NCBI RefSeq assembly: GCF_000739655.1
Contig: NZ_BATR01000137.1
Location: 23,004-87,003 of the forward strand
Direction of reading: 5' to 3'
Origin: Verrucomicrobium sp. BvORR106
Lineage (GTDB): Bacteria > Verrucomicrobiota > Verrucomicrobiia > Verrucomicrobiales > Verrucomicrobiaceae
Length of the DNA stretch: 64,000 bases
Shown here: positions 30,937 through 39,969 of the stretch, piece after piece
Layout of the letters: each line of letters opens with the position of its first letter
Position numbering within the stretch: the first letter of the stretch is position 1
Notes under the pieces: generated by a model
Told to the model about the DNA's origin: nothing
Seen by the model: only the letters and a program-made list of their open reading frames with translations
Database searches by the model: none
Made by a program: the position numbers and the translations under genes

Positions 30937-31173
30937 ATGAAATCCAAAGCCATCTTCTTCCACGCCGGTTGTCCTGTCTGTGTTGCTGCGGAACAAACCG
31001 TCGCCCAGGCTCTCGATCCCTCCCGCTATGACGTGGAGGTGGTGCATCTGGGTGAGGCCAAAGGCAGGATCCCCGAGGCTGAACAGGCCGGGGTGCAATC
31101 CGTGCCCGCCCTCGTGCTGTCCGGTCAGCCGTTCCACATCAACTTTGGAGCGGCTCTGTCGGATCTCAAATAA
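30937..31173 (+). CDS. Thioredoxin-like / glutaredoxin-like CPVC protein
   Basis: 78 residues from the ATG at 30937. It opens KSKAIFFHAGCPVCVAAEQTV, a CxxC redox centre at the start of the first helix, then VEVVHLGEAKGRIPEAEQAGVQSVPALVLSG with the cis-Pro loop (SVPAL). It would reduce disulfides in the cytoplasm. It is divergent from an HxlR-type regulator and is probably its target. An in-frame start at 30892 gives a Lys/Asn/Thr tail with no likeness to the family. Confidence 0.85.
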   Translation: MKSKAIFFHAGCPVCVAAEQTVAQALDPSRYDVEVVHLGEAKGRIPEAEQAGVQSVPALVLSGQPFHINFGAALSDLK

Positions 31174-31186
31174 CCCACGGCCTCTG

Positions 31187-31214
31187 GGTGCCAGCCGTTG
31201 ATCCGGCTGGCACC
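31187..31214. terminator. Strong hairpin between convergent genes, no T-run
   Basis: An 11-bp perfect stem, GGTGCCAGCCG / CGGCTGGCACC, with a 6-nt loop starts 14 bp after the thioredoxin-like stop. It precedes the convergent YHS-like gene end at 31241. A poly-T tract is missing, so it may be a bidirectional pause or an attenuated terminator. Confidence 0.55.
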
Positions 31215-31240
31215 AAAGGGTCAGGCCTCAGAAGCCCAAC

Positions 31241-31495
31241 TTACTTGAGCTTGCCGAGGTACTTGGCAGGGGCCTTGTCGAACTTCTTCACACAAGGTTT
31301 GCAGCAGAATTTCACCTCCTGTCCCTCATGGGACTTGGTGACGACTTTCCCCATGCTGCCCAACTCATTGCCGCTGACGATGCACTCCTTCGACGGATAA
31401 GGTTTGGCAGGGGCCGCTGAGGCGGCGGGAACGCCCATGGTCAGCGCCAGAGCCACTGCAGCGAGGGTACTGATAAGAGTAAGCTTCGTTTTCAT
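31241..31495 (-). CDS. Small secreted YHS/TRASH-like metal-binding protein
   Basis: 84 residues. A signal peptide (about 28 residues, ending PAASAAP) is followed by SKECIVSGNELGSMGKVV and VKFCCKPCVKKFDKAPAKYLGKL. This Cys pattern, with FCC..C..F...P, is that of YHS/TRASH-like metal-binding domains linked to copper handling. It lies directly downstream of the CopA-like gene and probably binds periplasmic copper. The metal is inferred from context. Confidence 0.78.
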   Translation of the reverse strand: MKTKLTLISTLAAVALALTMGVPAASAAPAKPYPSKECIVSGNELGSMGKVVTKSHEGQEVKFCCKPCVKKFDKAPAKYLGKLK

Positions 31496-31555
31496 AGTCT
31501 TGGGTTCTTTCTGTTCTATTAGGTTTGTGTGGTGTTTTAGGGAGGGTGTTCACCC

Positions 31556-33730
31556 TCAAAATCGAATTTGCAGACCTCCGCCCAGGCCGTACTCGGAGTG
31601 GTACTGGCCGATGAGGGAGAATTCCTTGGTCAGGGTGTAGTCCACCCCGGCGGTCCATTCCCACTCGGTGTTGGTGTCGTATTCCACCTCGCCAAAGGCG
31701 CCGAGCCGGGAGGTGATCTGGAAGCGCTTTGCCAACGCGAGCCGGAAGTCGCCCTCACTGTCCACGCTGGCACTGGCCCAGGTGATCAGCGGCAGGCGAT
31801 AGTTCACCCCGGCCACCGCCCGGTTTTCGGCATCCTCGTCATTGGTGAGACGCGCCCCGACGAAGACCTGCCAGTCGGGTGAGAGATAGCGCTGGTAGAG
31901 CGCTTCGATCTCGTACTGGGTATCATCCACATCCTGCCAGCCGACCTCCCAGCCGAGGATGAGGTCGTTGCGGGCATTCATGAGGGTGATGTTCCCCTCG
32001 CTCATATGAGACTGGGCCGAGGCCGCGCCGAAGAGGAACCACATGTCATGAGCATGCTCGCCCAAGCTCCCGCCATGGTGACCACTTGACGATCCGGCAG
32101 CCGCCGAGGAGGCCGTGTGAGAGGCATGAACCATCTGAGGCTCCGCGGCACTGCCTTCAGCAGGATTCGCGGGCTTGTCATAGCTGAACACCCGGGCCAT
32201 TCCGGACATCATGTGATAGAGGATGTGGCAGTGGAACATCCAGTCCTTTTCCTCATTGGCCTCGAACTCGACCGTGCGACGACTCATGGGTGGCACATCC
32301 ACCGTGTGCTTGAGTGGTGAACGCTGCCCCTGCCCATTGATCAAACGCACAAAGTGCCCGTGAAGGTGAATGGGGTGGTGCATCATGGTGTCATTCACCA
32401 GCTCAAGCTGGATCACCTCGCCATGATGCAGGCGCACATAGGGATCCTCCGCCATCGTCTTGTCGTCGAAGGACCAGACGTACCGGGTCATGTCGCCCGT
32501 CAGGCGCATGGTGATCTTGCGTTGCGGCCGCCCCTTGGGCAGCGTGGTGTCCTCCACCGCCTTCAGCAGGCGGTACGGCGAGCCGGGACGGGGCAGGTTC
32601 AAGGAAGCACGCGGATCATCCTCCTGCTCCTCCAGGGTGAGGTTCAGCATCTCGTCCATGGTGTACACATTCGGCCGCGGAGGATCGCTTGCCGGATGAT
32701 CCTCCCCTGCCCCGAGGTACGCCGAGGCATGACCTGTGCCGTCCTGGGCCGTGGCCCGCACTTCCCAGCGTCCTGACTTGGGGATGGTGACGATCACGTC
32801 ATACGTCTCCGCGATTGCCACAAAGAGCCGGTCCACCTTCACAGGCTGCACAGCGGGGCCGTCCGCAGCCACGATCGTCATGGGCCCGGTGGAAGAGGTG
32901 ACGTAGAAGTAGGTGGCCGCCGCAGCGTTGATCAACCGCAGGCGCACCCGTTCACCGGGTTTGCCTTCGATCTGCGACTCCTTCCGGCCATTGATCAAGA
33001 AGGCGTCATAGCCCACATCGGACACGTCCATGGGGCTCATGCGTCCCCATTCCCGCTCCCAGTATTCCTTCGATGCGCCGTGCTTCCATGCCCCTACGAT
33101 GGACTGCGCATTGCCGCGCTTGAGCGCGTAGTAGTCACTGCCGCGTGCCAAGGTGCGATGCACCTCTTCGGGCTTCTCATTGGTCCAGTCAGAGAGGACC
33201 AGGACTTGGTCGCGATCCACCTTCTCGCGTTCGCCTCCTTTGGGTGTGACGACGATGGAGCCAATCACGCCGATCTGCTCCTGCAGATGCGTGTGCGAAT
33301 GGTACCAGTAGGTCCCGGCATGCCGGAGTTTGAATTCAAAAGTATGCGTGGTCCCTGGCTTGATGGGCGGGGTCGTGATATGCGGCACCCCATCTTGCTC
33401 ATTGGGCAGCAACAGTCCGTGCCAGTGCGTGGAGGTCTCCTCGGACTTCAACTGATTGTGCACGCGGATACGCGCCCACTCGCCTTCGCGAAATCGCAGG
33501 GTGGGCCCGGGCAAAGTTCCATTGATCATCAGCGCCCGCACCGGCTTGCCGGCGGGGCTGATTTTCTGTTCGGTAATGTAGAGGTCGTACTCGACCACCT
33601 TGTCAGTCGCCAGAGGGCGGGCCGACTTGCATGAATCACACAGGGCGGCGAGCGGCGCGGCCTGCAGACTGGAGGATATGAACACGGCTGCACTAAGGCA
33701 CGCCGCCAGACGACGGGAGAAAGAGAGCAT
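31556..33730 (-). CDS. CopA-like multicopper oxidase fused to a CopB-like outer-membrane barrel
   Basis: 724 residues from the ATG at 33730. A signal peptide is followed by three cupredoxin domains with copper ligands STHWHG (about 100), TYWYHSHTH (about 140), HPIHLHGH and the type-1 site HCHILYHMMSGM (about 500). A His/Gly/Ser linker leads to residues 560-724, which read like CopB: MWFLFGAASAQSHMSEGN, YEIEALYQRYLSPDWQVFVGARLTND, and a final YGLGGGLQIRF with C-terminal Phe. CopA oxidises or binds copper in the periplasm and CopB is an outer-membrane protein encoded separately in proteobacteria. Here both form one chain. Its neighbours are two Cys-rich exported proteins. Confidence 0.9.
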   Translation of the reverse strand: MLSFSRRLAACLSAAVFISSSLQAAPLAALCDSCKSARPLATDKVVEYDLYITEQKISPAGKPVRALMINGTLPGPTLRFREGEWARIRVHNQLKSEETSTHWHGLLLPNEQDGVPHITTPPIKPGTTHTFEFKLRHAGTYWYHSHTHLQEQIGVIGSIVVTPKGGEREKVDRDQVLVLSDWTNEKPEEVHRTLARGSDYYALKRGNAQSIVGAWKHGASKEYWEREWGRMSPMDVSDVGYDAFLINGRKESQIEGKPGERVRLRLINAAAATYFYVTSSTGPMTIVAADGPAVQPVKVDRLFVAIAETYDVIVTIPKSGRWEVRATAQDGTGHASAYLGAGEDHPASDPPRPNVYTMDEMLNLTLEEQEDDPRASLNLPRPGSPYRLLKAVEDTTLPKGRPQRKITMRLTGDMTRYVWSFDDKTMAEDPYVRLHHGEVIQLELVNDTMMHHPIHLHGHFVRLINGQGQRSPLKHTVDVPPMSRRTVEFEANEEKDWMFHCHILYHMMSGMARVFSYDKPANPAEGSAAEPQMVHASHTASSAAAGSSSGHHGGSLGEHAHDMWFLFGAASAQSHMSEGNITLMNARNDLILGWEVGWQDVDDTQYEIEALYQRYLSPDWQVFVGARLTNDEDAENRAVAGVNYRLPLITWASASVDSEGDFRLALAKRFQITSRLGAFGEVEYDTNTEWEWTAGVDYTLTKEFSLIGQYHSEYGLGGGLQIRF

Positions 33731-33864
33731 GAGCTGAATCTGAGTTGAGTTGCGTTGCGCGAGATTTCGCGAAGCACGCTGCTGGTGGGCGGAGGTTCCC
33801 ACACGTCCCTGTGAAAGCCATCAAGGTGGCATCAGGGCACAATCCATCCTGGAAGGAGGACAAC

Positions 33865-34260
33865 TCAGATCAAAAAGGCACAGTGCAACACCTGCACAGG
33901 CACGGCATAAAGAGGCTTCACCACCTCCATACGACCCGCTTCCACCGGATGAAACTCACGCGGGGACTGGCTCAGCCAGAGATCGGCCAATGCCATGTAG
34001 AGCCAGACAGCCTGCTGGGATGCAAGATCCCGGCTGGAAGAGGCTGGCACCACTGGAGCTTGCGCCGGGGACTGACTCTCCTGCGAACTCTGGATGCACG
34101 CACATCCGGTCTCTTGAATTGAAGGCGTGCTGACCGCCGGGGCGCAGCACTCATGCGGGCACTTCTGGGCGGGTGCCGCTTTCTCGCAGGGTCCGGCTAC
34201 AGCAGACCCAGCCTGCGTGAGCAGGAGGAGAAGCAGCAGTGCCAGAGCGCGAAGATTCAT
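33865..34260 (-). CDS. Small Cys-rich exported protein of the copper cluster
   Basis: 131 residues. The signal peptide LALLLLLLLTQAGSAVAG is followed by a Cys cluster, PCEKAAPAQKCPHECCAP...TGCACIQS, with seven Cys within about 35 residues. The second half has no Cys motif. It is the first gene upstream of the CopA-CopB fusion, in the same direction and about 130 bp away. It may be a periplasmic copper buffer; there is no clear family. Confidence 0.65.
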   Translation of the reverse strand: MNLRALALLLLLLLTQAGSAVAGPCEKAAPAQKCPHECCAPAVSTPSIQETGCACIQSSQESQSPAQAPVVPASSSRDLASQQAVWLYMALADLWLSQSPREFHPVEAGRMEVVKPLYAVPVQVLHCAFLI

Positions 34261-34327
34261 TTCAACTAGAGAAGATACGCTACAAATGAGAGACCTCCAC
34301 TGCCGAAATGTTCAATTTAAGCCGATT

Positions 34328-36379
34328 CTATCGCTTGAGCTTTTGACGCATCCGCATCCAGGTCGGGACGTCGAGGTCCTCCCCTTCCACGATGGTCTTG
34401 TCGGTGCCCTTGAAGCGGGCAACTTCTTCCTGACTCAGGTCAAAGGTGCTCTGCTTGAAGTCAGAACCCGGTTTGCCAGGAGTACCCGGGGCAGCTGCCT
34501 GCTGAGGAGCGGCTGCGACCACCGTCGAAGCGACAGCTGCGGTAGCGGCCTCCGGACGTGACGAGGACTGGTTGGCATATTTGTCCGCCCAATGACCACC
34601 GGGGACATCAGGATAACTCGCGGGAGCGCTGCCCCCTTCGTCTTCCTCATCTTCGATGATGGAGAAGATGGAAGACTTGGCAGGAGCCGGTGCGGGGGCT
34701 GGAGCCTCCACAGGAGCCTGGGGCTGCTGTTGGTAAAGCTGTTCCTCTGCACGGAGCACGTCTTCATTCTCCTCAGCCGGCACTTCGGCGGGAGCGGAGT
34801 AGAAGTTCTGAGGCTCCGGAGCCTGGGCCTCCACCTCCTCTTCATCCGGCGTATCGTCCGCGATGAAGAAGGATGACTTGATCGGCTCAGGTTGCGACTG
34901 AGGCTGAGGAGCCTGCTGTGGCTGGGAGGTGACTACAGGTGCAGGCACAGGGGCCGGTGCCAGATTCTGGACCGGTGCGGGTGCATCCATGAAGAACAAA
35001 TCAGGCTCAACCACACCGGGAGACTCCAGTTGGAAAAGCTGAGGCTCAGGCTGGGGAGCGGGCTGCGGGGCCGGTGCCTGAACCTGCACCGGTGCTGTGA
35101 AAACGGGTTGAGGAGCCACCTCTGCCACAGGAGCAGGCGCTGGTGCCTGGACCGGCGCAGGAGCGGGTGCCGCGGTTACTGCGGCCTGCACGACAGGCTG
35201 CGGGGCATGACCATTCTGGCCGTTCTGATAGTAAACGGGCTCAGCAGCATGCACCGGCACGGGAGCGGGCTGCGGCTGGTATTGAGGTTGCGGAGCAATG
35301 TAGGTCTCGGCCACGGGCACCTCCACCGCAGGAATAGCGGGGAGCGACTCCACGGGAGCGGAACGTTCCGTGCGACCCAGCACGGAGTCCGGAGACATCT
35401 CATGCACACTCAGCGAGCTGACGAGCGTGACGGAGATCATGTCGCCCAGCTTGGGCTCGACCGCGAGGCCGAACATGATCTGCGTCTCCTCGGGCACATA
35501 CTTGCCGAGTTGTTTCATCAAACTTTCCACCTCGGCCAGCGTCAGGCTCTCGCCGCCAGCCACATGCACCAGCAGGTTGCGGGCATTCTGCAGCAGCATG
35601 CCCTGGTTTACCAGCGGGCTCTTGAGCGCACGCTTGAGGGCATCCGCCACGCGGTTCGTGCCACGTGCTTCGCCAAAGCCAAACAAGCAGCGGGAGTTGG
35701 GACCACGCAATGCGGTGAGGAGGTCTGCAATGCCCATACGGACAATGCCGGGCTGCATGACCATGGTGGCGATCGCACGCACACTGTGGCCAATCAGCTG
35801 ATCCGCCTGGCTGAAGGCTTTTTGAATGCCCTCCTTGGGCAGCGTGAGCTCGCCCATGCGGTTATTTTCAAAGAGGATGAGCGCATCCGCCACCTGGCCC
35901 AGATGCTCCAGCGCCACCTCGGCCTGCTGGATGCGACGACGTCCTTCAAAGGAGAACGGCATCGTGGCAAACACAAACACCATGGCACCAATCTCCTTGG
36001 CCACCTCTGCCACCACCGGAGCTGCACCGGAACCGGTGCCGCCGCCGAGGCCGCAACAAACAAAAACCATGTCATGCCCCTGCAATGCCGTGCGGATCTG
36101 CTCGCGCGTATCAATCGCCGCAGCGTAGCCGTTCTCTGGATCACCACCGCTGCCAATGCCGCGCATGCGATCAGAGCCAAGCTGAATCTTCACCGGCGTC
36201 ATCGCGTGGCCAAGCACACGCACATCGGTGTGCATGGAGACCAGCGTTGCGTCCATCATACGATCCAGCGAGATGCGGTCGAGCACATTCAAGCCGCCGC
36301 CACCCACGCCAGCCACACAGATCTTCATGCGCATACTGGGAGCCAGTTCGCGTTCGTCGGTGCGTTCAAATTCTACCAT
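34328..36379 (-). CDS. ftsZ: Cell division protein FtsZ with long Pro/Ala-rich linker
   Basis: 683 residues. The GTPase domain (about 15-335) has VAGVGGGGLNVLD, the signature GLGGGTGSGAAP at about 111-121 (Ser where GTG is more common), the T7-type loop and a FtsZ C-lobe. About 310 residues of Pro, Ala, Gln and Glu follow, much longer than the usual 50-150. They end in DLDVPTWMRMRQKLKR, the C-terminal peptide that binds FtsA and other partners. FtsZ polymerises into the mid-cell ring. It is last in the ddl-ftsQ-ftsA-ftsZ run, 183 bp after ftsA. Confidence 0.95.
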   Translation of the reverse strand: MVEFERTDERELAPSMRMKICVAGVGGGGLNVLDRISLDRMMDATLVSMHTDVRVLGHAMTPVKIQLGSDRMRGIGSGGDPENGYAAAIDTREQIRTALQGHDMVFVCCGLGGGTGSGAAPVVAEVAKEIGAMVFVFATMPFSFEGRRRIQQAEVALEHLGQVADALILFENNRMGELTLPKEGIQKAFSQADQLIGHSVRAIATMVMQPGIVRMGIADLLTALRGPNSRCLFGFGEARGTNRVADALKRALKSPLVNQGMLLQNARNLLVHVAGGESLTLAEVESLMKQLGKYVPEETQIMFGLAVEPKLGDMISVTLVSSLSVHEMSPDSVLGRTERSAPVESLPAIPAVEVPVAETYIAPQPQYQPQPAPVPVHAAEPVYYQNGQNGHAPQPVVQAAVTAAPAPAPVQAPAPAPVAEVAPQPVFTAPVQVQAPAPQPAPQPEPQLFQLESPGVVEPDLFFMDAPAPVQNLAPAPVPAPVVTSQPQQAPQPQSQPEPIKSSFFIADDTPDEEEVEAQAPEPQNFYSAPAEVPAEENEDVLRAEEQLYQQQPQAPVEAPAPAPAPAKSSIFSIIEDEEDEGGSAPASYPDVPGGHWADKYANQSSSRPEAATAAVASTVVAAAPQQAAAPGTPGKPGSDFKQSTFDLSQEEVARFKGTDKTIVEGEDLDVPTWMRMRQKLKR

Positions 36380-36562
36380 AAGCCGGAGTGGTTAAAAATT
36401 GGGTTGGAAAACGGGGTTATGGGCCGTGATTACATAAACCACAAACCGGGCAAAACTCCAAGACGAATCGAGTCTGGAAAGAAAGTTGAATCCCAGCGGG
36501 TTACGCAGGGATGTTATTTTAAAAATACCGGGCCTAATTCCACGCTCCCAAGGAGCAATTTC

Positions 36563-37780
36563 TTAAATAGTCCAGGTGCTGAACACTTCCGCCATCCGGC
36601 GGCCCAGTTTTGCCAGAGGTGAAAGCCAGGGTTTCTCCGCATCCATGAGCTGCGCATACCGGATCAATCCGATCGGAGCCGAGTAGCAGGGGTTTTCATA
36701 AGTGGCGGTGACCCCGCCCATCTGGGACGATCCCGCGCGAGTGACGCGGACGCCAAAGATCTCCTTCGCAACGTGCTCAATGCCACGCATCATGCTCACG
36801 CCGCCCGTGAGGTACACGCCCGCACCAAGGCGGCCCACATGCTCCTCACACCGGTCACGAATCTGACCCAGAATCTCCTGCGTGCGCAGGCTGATGACTT
36901 CATTCAGCAGGGCGCGCTCCACCTCGCCGACGAACATGCCGTTCTCATCCTCCACACGGATCATCTCGCCAGGAGCCACGTCTTCATAGACAGCACTCCC
37001 CTCCTCAACCTTCAGACGCTCCGCACGGCCGTGTGGGATCTGGAAGCAAAGGGAGATGTCGTTCGTGATGTGATCACCACCCAGCGGCACACAACCCGAT
37101 GCGGTGAGCATGCCGTCGATATAGAGGACGTAGTCGGCGGTACCGCCGCCAAAGTCGATCATGAGAGCCCCGTGCTGCTTGGCCTCTTTATTGAGGACCA
37201 CCTGCGCTGCTGCGAGCGGCAGGAACACCACGTCCTCCACCTCCAGCGGGATCTGACGAACCAAGCGGATGGAATTCTGCACACGGCTGCGTACGCCGTG
37301 GATGATGTGAAACTCAGCCTCCAACTTCTCTGCGGGACGGCCGATCAAGGAGCGCACCTGCTCCTGACCATCCACGCTGTACTTGCGCGCGATGCGGTGC
37401 AGAAACACGTGATTCTGAGCGATATCCACGTTGCAGGCGATCTCGCGCACGTCCTCAAGATCATCTTCCGTGATGGTGTTCTGATCGGAGGGCAGGCGAT
37501 ACACACCAGCGTGGTTCAAGCTCTCAATGTGCGTGCCGCTCACGCCGAGGAAGACGTTGCGGATCATCACATCACTGCGGTCTTCTGCCCGCAGGAGGGC
37601 GTCATTGAGGCAGGTCTGGGCGATGTCGAAATCCGTGATCTCGCCCTTGCGAATCCCACGGGCGGGAGCCTGACCTACGCCGAGAATCTTGATGGCACCG
37701 TCCTTCTTCACCTCGCCGACAACGACGCAGATCTTGGACGTGCCGATCTCTAGTCCTGCATAGATGGTGCTCTTGGCCAT
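36563..37780 (-). CDS. ftsA: Cell division actin-like ATPase FtsA
   Basis: 405 residues. The opening TIYAGLEIGTSKICVVVGEV is the phosphate-1 loop. It has the FtsA-specific 1C subdomain (ITDFDIAQTCLNDALLRAEDRSDVMIRN..), HHGALMIDFGGGTADYVLYIDG (phosphate 2) and LTGGVSMMRGIEHVAKEIFG. It tethers FtsZ filaments to the membrane; a C-terminal amphipathic end (KLGRRMAEVFSTWTI) fits the membrane-targeting helix. It follows ftsQ by 41 bp. Confidence 0.95.
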   Translation of the reverse strand: MAKSTIYAGLEIGTSKICVVVGEVKKDGAIKILGVGQAPARGIRKGEITDFDIAQTCLNDALLRAEDRSDVMIRNVFLGVSGTHIESLNHAGVYRLPSDQNTITEDDLEDVREIACNVDIAQNHVFLHRIARKYSVDGQEQVRSLIGRPAEKLEAEFHIIHGVRSRVQNSIRLVRQIPLEVEDVVFLPLAAAQVVLNKEAKQHGALMIDFGGGTADYVLYIDGMLTASGCVPLGGDHITNDISLCFQIPHGRAERLKVEEGSAVYEDVAPGEMIRVEDENGMFVGEVERALLNEVISLRTQEILGQIRDRCEEHVGRLGAGVYLTGGVSMMRGIEHVAKEIFGVRVTRAGSSQMGGVTATYENPCYSAPIGLIRYAQLMDAEKPWLSPLAKLGRRMAEVFSTWTI

Positions 37781-37821
37781 GGTGGTGAAAGTGTTGAGGT
37801 TGTAGGAAATGATCTTGGGTG

Positions 37822-38835
37822 TTATTGCGCCCGGGCGAGTGTACGTCGTCCGGCGGGAGTGCGCTTGGCGGGAGTAGAAGGGGGCTCGGGTGCGAGATTC
37901 TCTGGAGCAATCGCCGTTCCACGAAGGGTCACGGGTACGTTTTGGGCAACCAGCAAGTCAACGGTGGCCAGTTGCCATTTCTGACGCTCTGATTCTGCAA
38001 GAACCCGGTCGAATCGGGCAAGCTCTTTTTCCATGCCATCCACAGGGAGGGTCACATGGATGCGGGAATCATAGGTGACACCCAGCACATGAGCACGGGT
38101 GGCATCCACCCACTTCACCCCCAGCGTGCGGGAGGCGAGGGTGTTGTCATGCATCTTCAGCATCGACAGCGCCGCGAGCGCAGGAGCGGATTCAATCTTC
38201 TGGCCAGGGACCAGACGATGGACGCGACCCACACGAATGACGGGCAGCTTGCGACGGGACTCCGTCAGCTCCCCACTGGGAATCACGACGCCTTCCGCAT
38301 CCAGCAGGCAGCCATAGCCGGAGACCTTGGCCTCAAGCTTCTGCTCCGGAGATTCCAGCCAGGCCACAGGGTGACGCTGCTCCACGTCCAGGAACATCAT
38401 GCCGGGATAACCGCGGGTGACCTTTGCGCTACGCACCTGAGGCATGGCCTCAAGACGCTCCTTCACCTGCACGAGCGAAATGCCCAGCATGTTCATGCCT
38501 TCATGCAAGCCGGTGGCGGCAACAATCTGTGAAGGGGTAATTTCACCATCCGTCACCACGGAGAAGTGCTGCAGATGGAAGCGGGAGTTGTCCACGAACG
38601 CTTCCTTGACCACGATCTTGCCGGCACTGAAGATTCCCATGGCAGCAAGCAAACCCACAGCCAGCTTGAAGCCAAGGCGGGCCGTCTTGCGGCGGGATTC
38701 ACGGCGGGTGGCAGCAGTCTCTGGATTCAGTTCCAGGCGATGCACTTCCAGTCGCACCACCTTGCGGCGGCGACGGAACGCGTAATTACCTTTCGCCGCC
38801 CCAGGCTTGCGTCGGGTGTTTTTGGCAAAGAACAT
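37822..38835 (-). CDS. ftsQ: Cell division protein FtsQ
   Basis: 337 residues. A basic cytoplasmic N-terminus (RRRRKVVRLEVHRLE, RRESRRKTARL) precedes one transmembrane helix at about 53-72. A POTRA domain follows (FHLQHFSVVTDGEITPSQIVAATGLHEGMNMLGISLVQVKERLEAMPQVRSAKVTRGYPG), then the FtsQ beta domain. FtsQ recruits FtsB and FtsL to the divisome. The C-terminal tail (about 315-337) is Pro/Arg-rich. It lies between ddl and ftsA, the standard order. Confidence 0.93.
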   Translation of the reverse strand: MFFAKNTRRKPGAAKGNYAFRRRRKVVRLEVHRLELNPETAATRRESRRKTARLGFKLAVGLLAAMGIFSAGKIVVKEAFVDNSRFHLQHFSVVTDGEITPSQIVAATGLHEGMNMLGISLVQVKERLEAMPQVRSAKVTRGYPGMMFLDVEQRHPVAWLESPEQKLEAKVSGYGCLLDAEGVVIPSGELTESRRKLPVIRVGRVHRLVPGQKIESAPALAALSMLKMHDNTLASRTLGVKWVDATRAHVLGVTYDSRIHVTLPVDGMEKELARFDRVLAESERQKWQLATVDLLVAQNVPVTLRGTAIAPENLAPEPPSTPAKRTPAGRRTLARAQ

Positions 38836-38853
38836 GTTGATGAAAGTCGGTGG

Positions 38854-39777
38854 TTAACCTGCCCTCCGCACCTCAAGCGAAAGCTCGATAATGCGCTCCA
38901 TCAATTGCGGAAACTCCAGCCCGGCCACGCGTGCGGCCTTGGGCAAAAGACTGCTCACAGTCATACCGGGGATGGTGTTGATCTCCAGAACGAACGGCTG
39001 GCCGTCCTTCCGCAGCATCACATCCACGCGACCGTACACTTCCACGCCCACCGCTTTCATCGCGGCCAGCGCAGCTTCCTGAACCCGTTGGGTTGTCTCG
39101 ATGTCCAGATCAGCCGGGCAATGGTAGTTGGTCTTGCCCGTGCCTGACATCCACGGATACTTGTTGTTGATGTCATAGAACCCGCTCACAGGCTCAATGT
39201 GAATGATGGGCAGCGCTTCGCCGCCAATCACTCCCACGGTGAGTTCCTTGCCATCTACAAATTCTTCCACCAGCGTGTCCGCGCCGTACTGCTTCGCATC
39301 GGCCAGCGCTGCGACGAGCTCCTCCTCCGTGTGGACGATGTGCACGCCCACACTGGAGCCTTCCCGCGGCGGCTTCACCACCACAGGGAGGGAAAGGCGG
39401 AGCTGATCCACGCCATCAAGCTTGAGCACCTGACTCTGCGGCGTGGGCACCCCACCGGCCACAAATTTGTCTTTGCTGAGATTTTTGTCGAAGGCCACAC
39501 GGCTGGTTTCCACACCGGCACCGGTGTAGGCCACGCCCTGTTTCTCCAGAAGAGTCTGCAATTGACCATCTTCGCCGAAGGTGCCGTGAATCATATTCAC
39601 CGCAACCACCACATCACCAGGCACTGTGAAGTCCGTCGAGGTGATATCGATCTCAACCACTTCTGCACCAAGGGATTTCAACGCCTCAACCACACTCTCG
39701 GCAGACTTCAGCGACACTGCCCTCTCAGAGCCTGGTCCGCCTTTCAAGACTGCGATTTTGTGATTTGCTAGAGCCAT
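38854..39777 (-). CDS. ddl: D-alanine-D-alanine ligase Ddl
   Basis: 307 residues. It has KIAVLKGGPGSERAVSLKSAESVVEAL, the ATP-grasp segment LPVVVKPPREGSSVGVHIV, LVEEFVDGKELTVGVIGG and the metal-binding end FVLEINTIPGMTVSSLLPKAA. It makes the D-Ala-D-Ala dipeptide of the murein stem in the cytoplasm. It is the first gene of the division run, 18 bp before ftsQ, with a candidate promoter at 39829-39856. Confidence 0.95.
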   Translation of the reverse strand: MALANHKIAVLKGGPGSERAVSLKSAESVVEALKSLGAEVVEIDITSTDFTVPGDVVVAVNMIHGTFGEDGQLQTLLEKQGVAYTGAGVETSRVAFDKNLSKDKFVAGGVPTPQSQVLKLDGVDQLRLSLPVVVKPPREGSSVGVHIVHTEEELVAALADAKQYGADTLVEEFVDGKELTVGVIGGEALPIIHIEPVSGFYDINNKYPWMSGTGKTNYHCPADLDIETTQRVQEAALAAMKAVGVEVYGRVDVMLRKDGQPFVLEINTIPGMTVSSLLPKAARVAGLEFPQLMERIIELSLEVRRAG

Positions 39778-39828
39778 GGGAATCGCGCCGGTCAGTATTG
39801 TGGGTTAAATGCTGGGAATTATGGTCCG

Positions 39829-39856
39829 AGTGTAAAGCCAGCACGTTAAAAATCAA
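39829..39856 (-). promoter_or_regulatory. Candidate sigma-70 promoter for ddl-ftsQAZ
   Basis: On the minus strand, TTGATT (39856-39851) and TACACT (39834-39829) are 16 bp apart, placing a start about 45 nt before the ddl ATG at 39777. The match is moderate and judged by eye. Confidence 0.35.
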
Positions 39857-39969
39857 GATATTCTAACTAATTTAGGACACTCATTTTTGCCTCGCACGCC
39901 CTCTCGGACACCATATATCCTCATTTGAACAGTGGTGCAACACAACCCCTAGGGGGTCACTGGTGACAC

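Noticed and set aside
34892..36622. 576-residue His/Arg-rich frame antisense to ftsZ
   Set aside because: It is an antisense shadow; FtsZ motifs on the other strand are clear.
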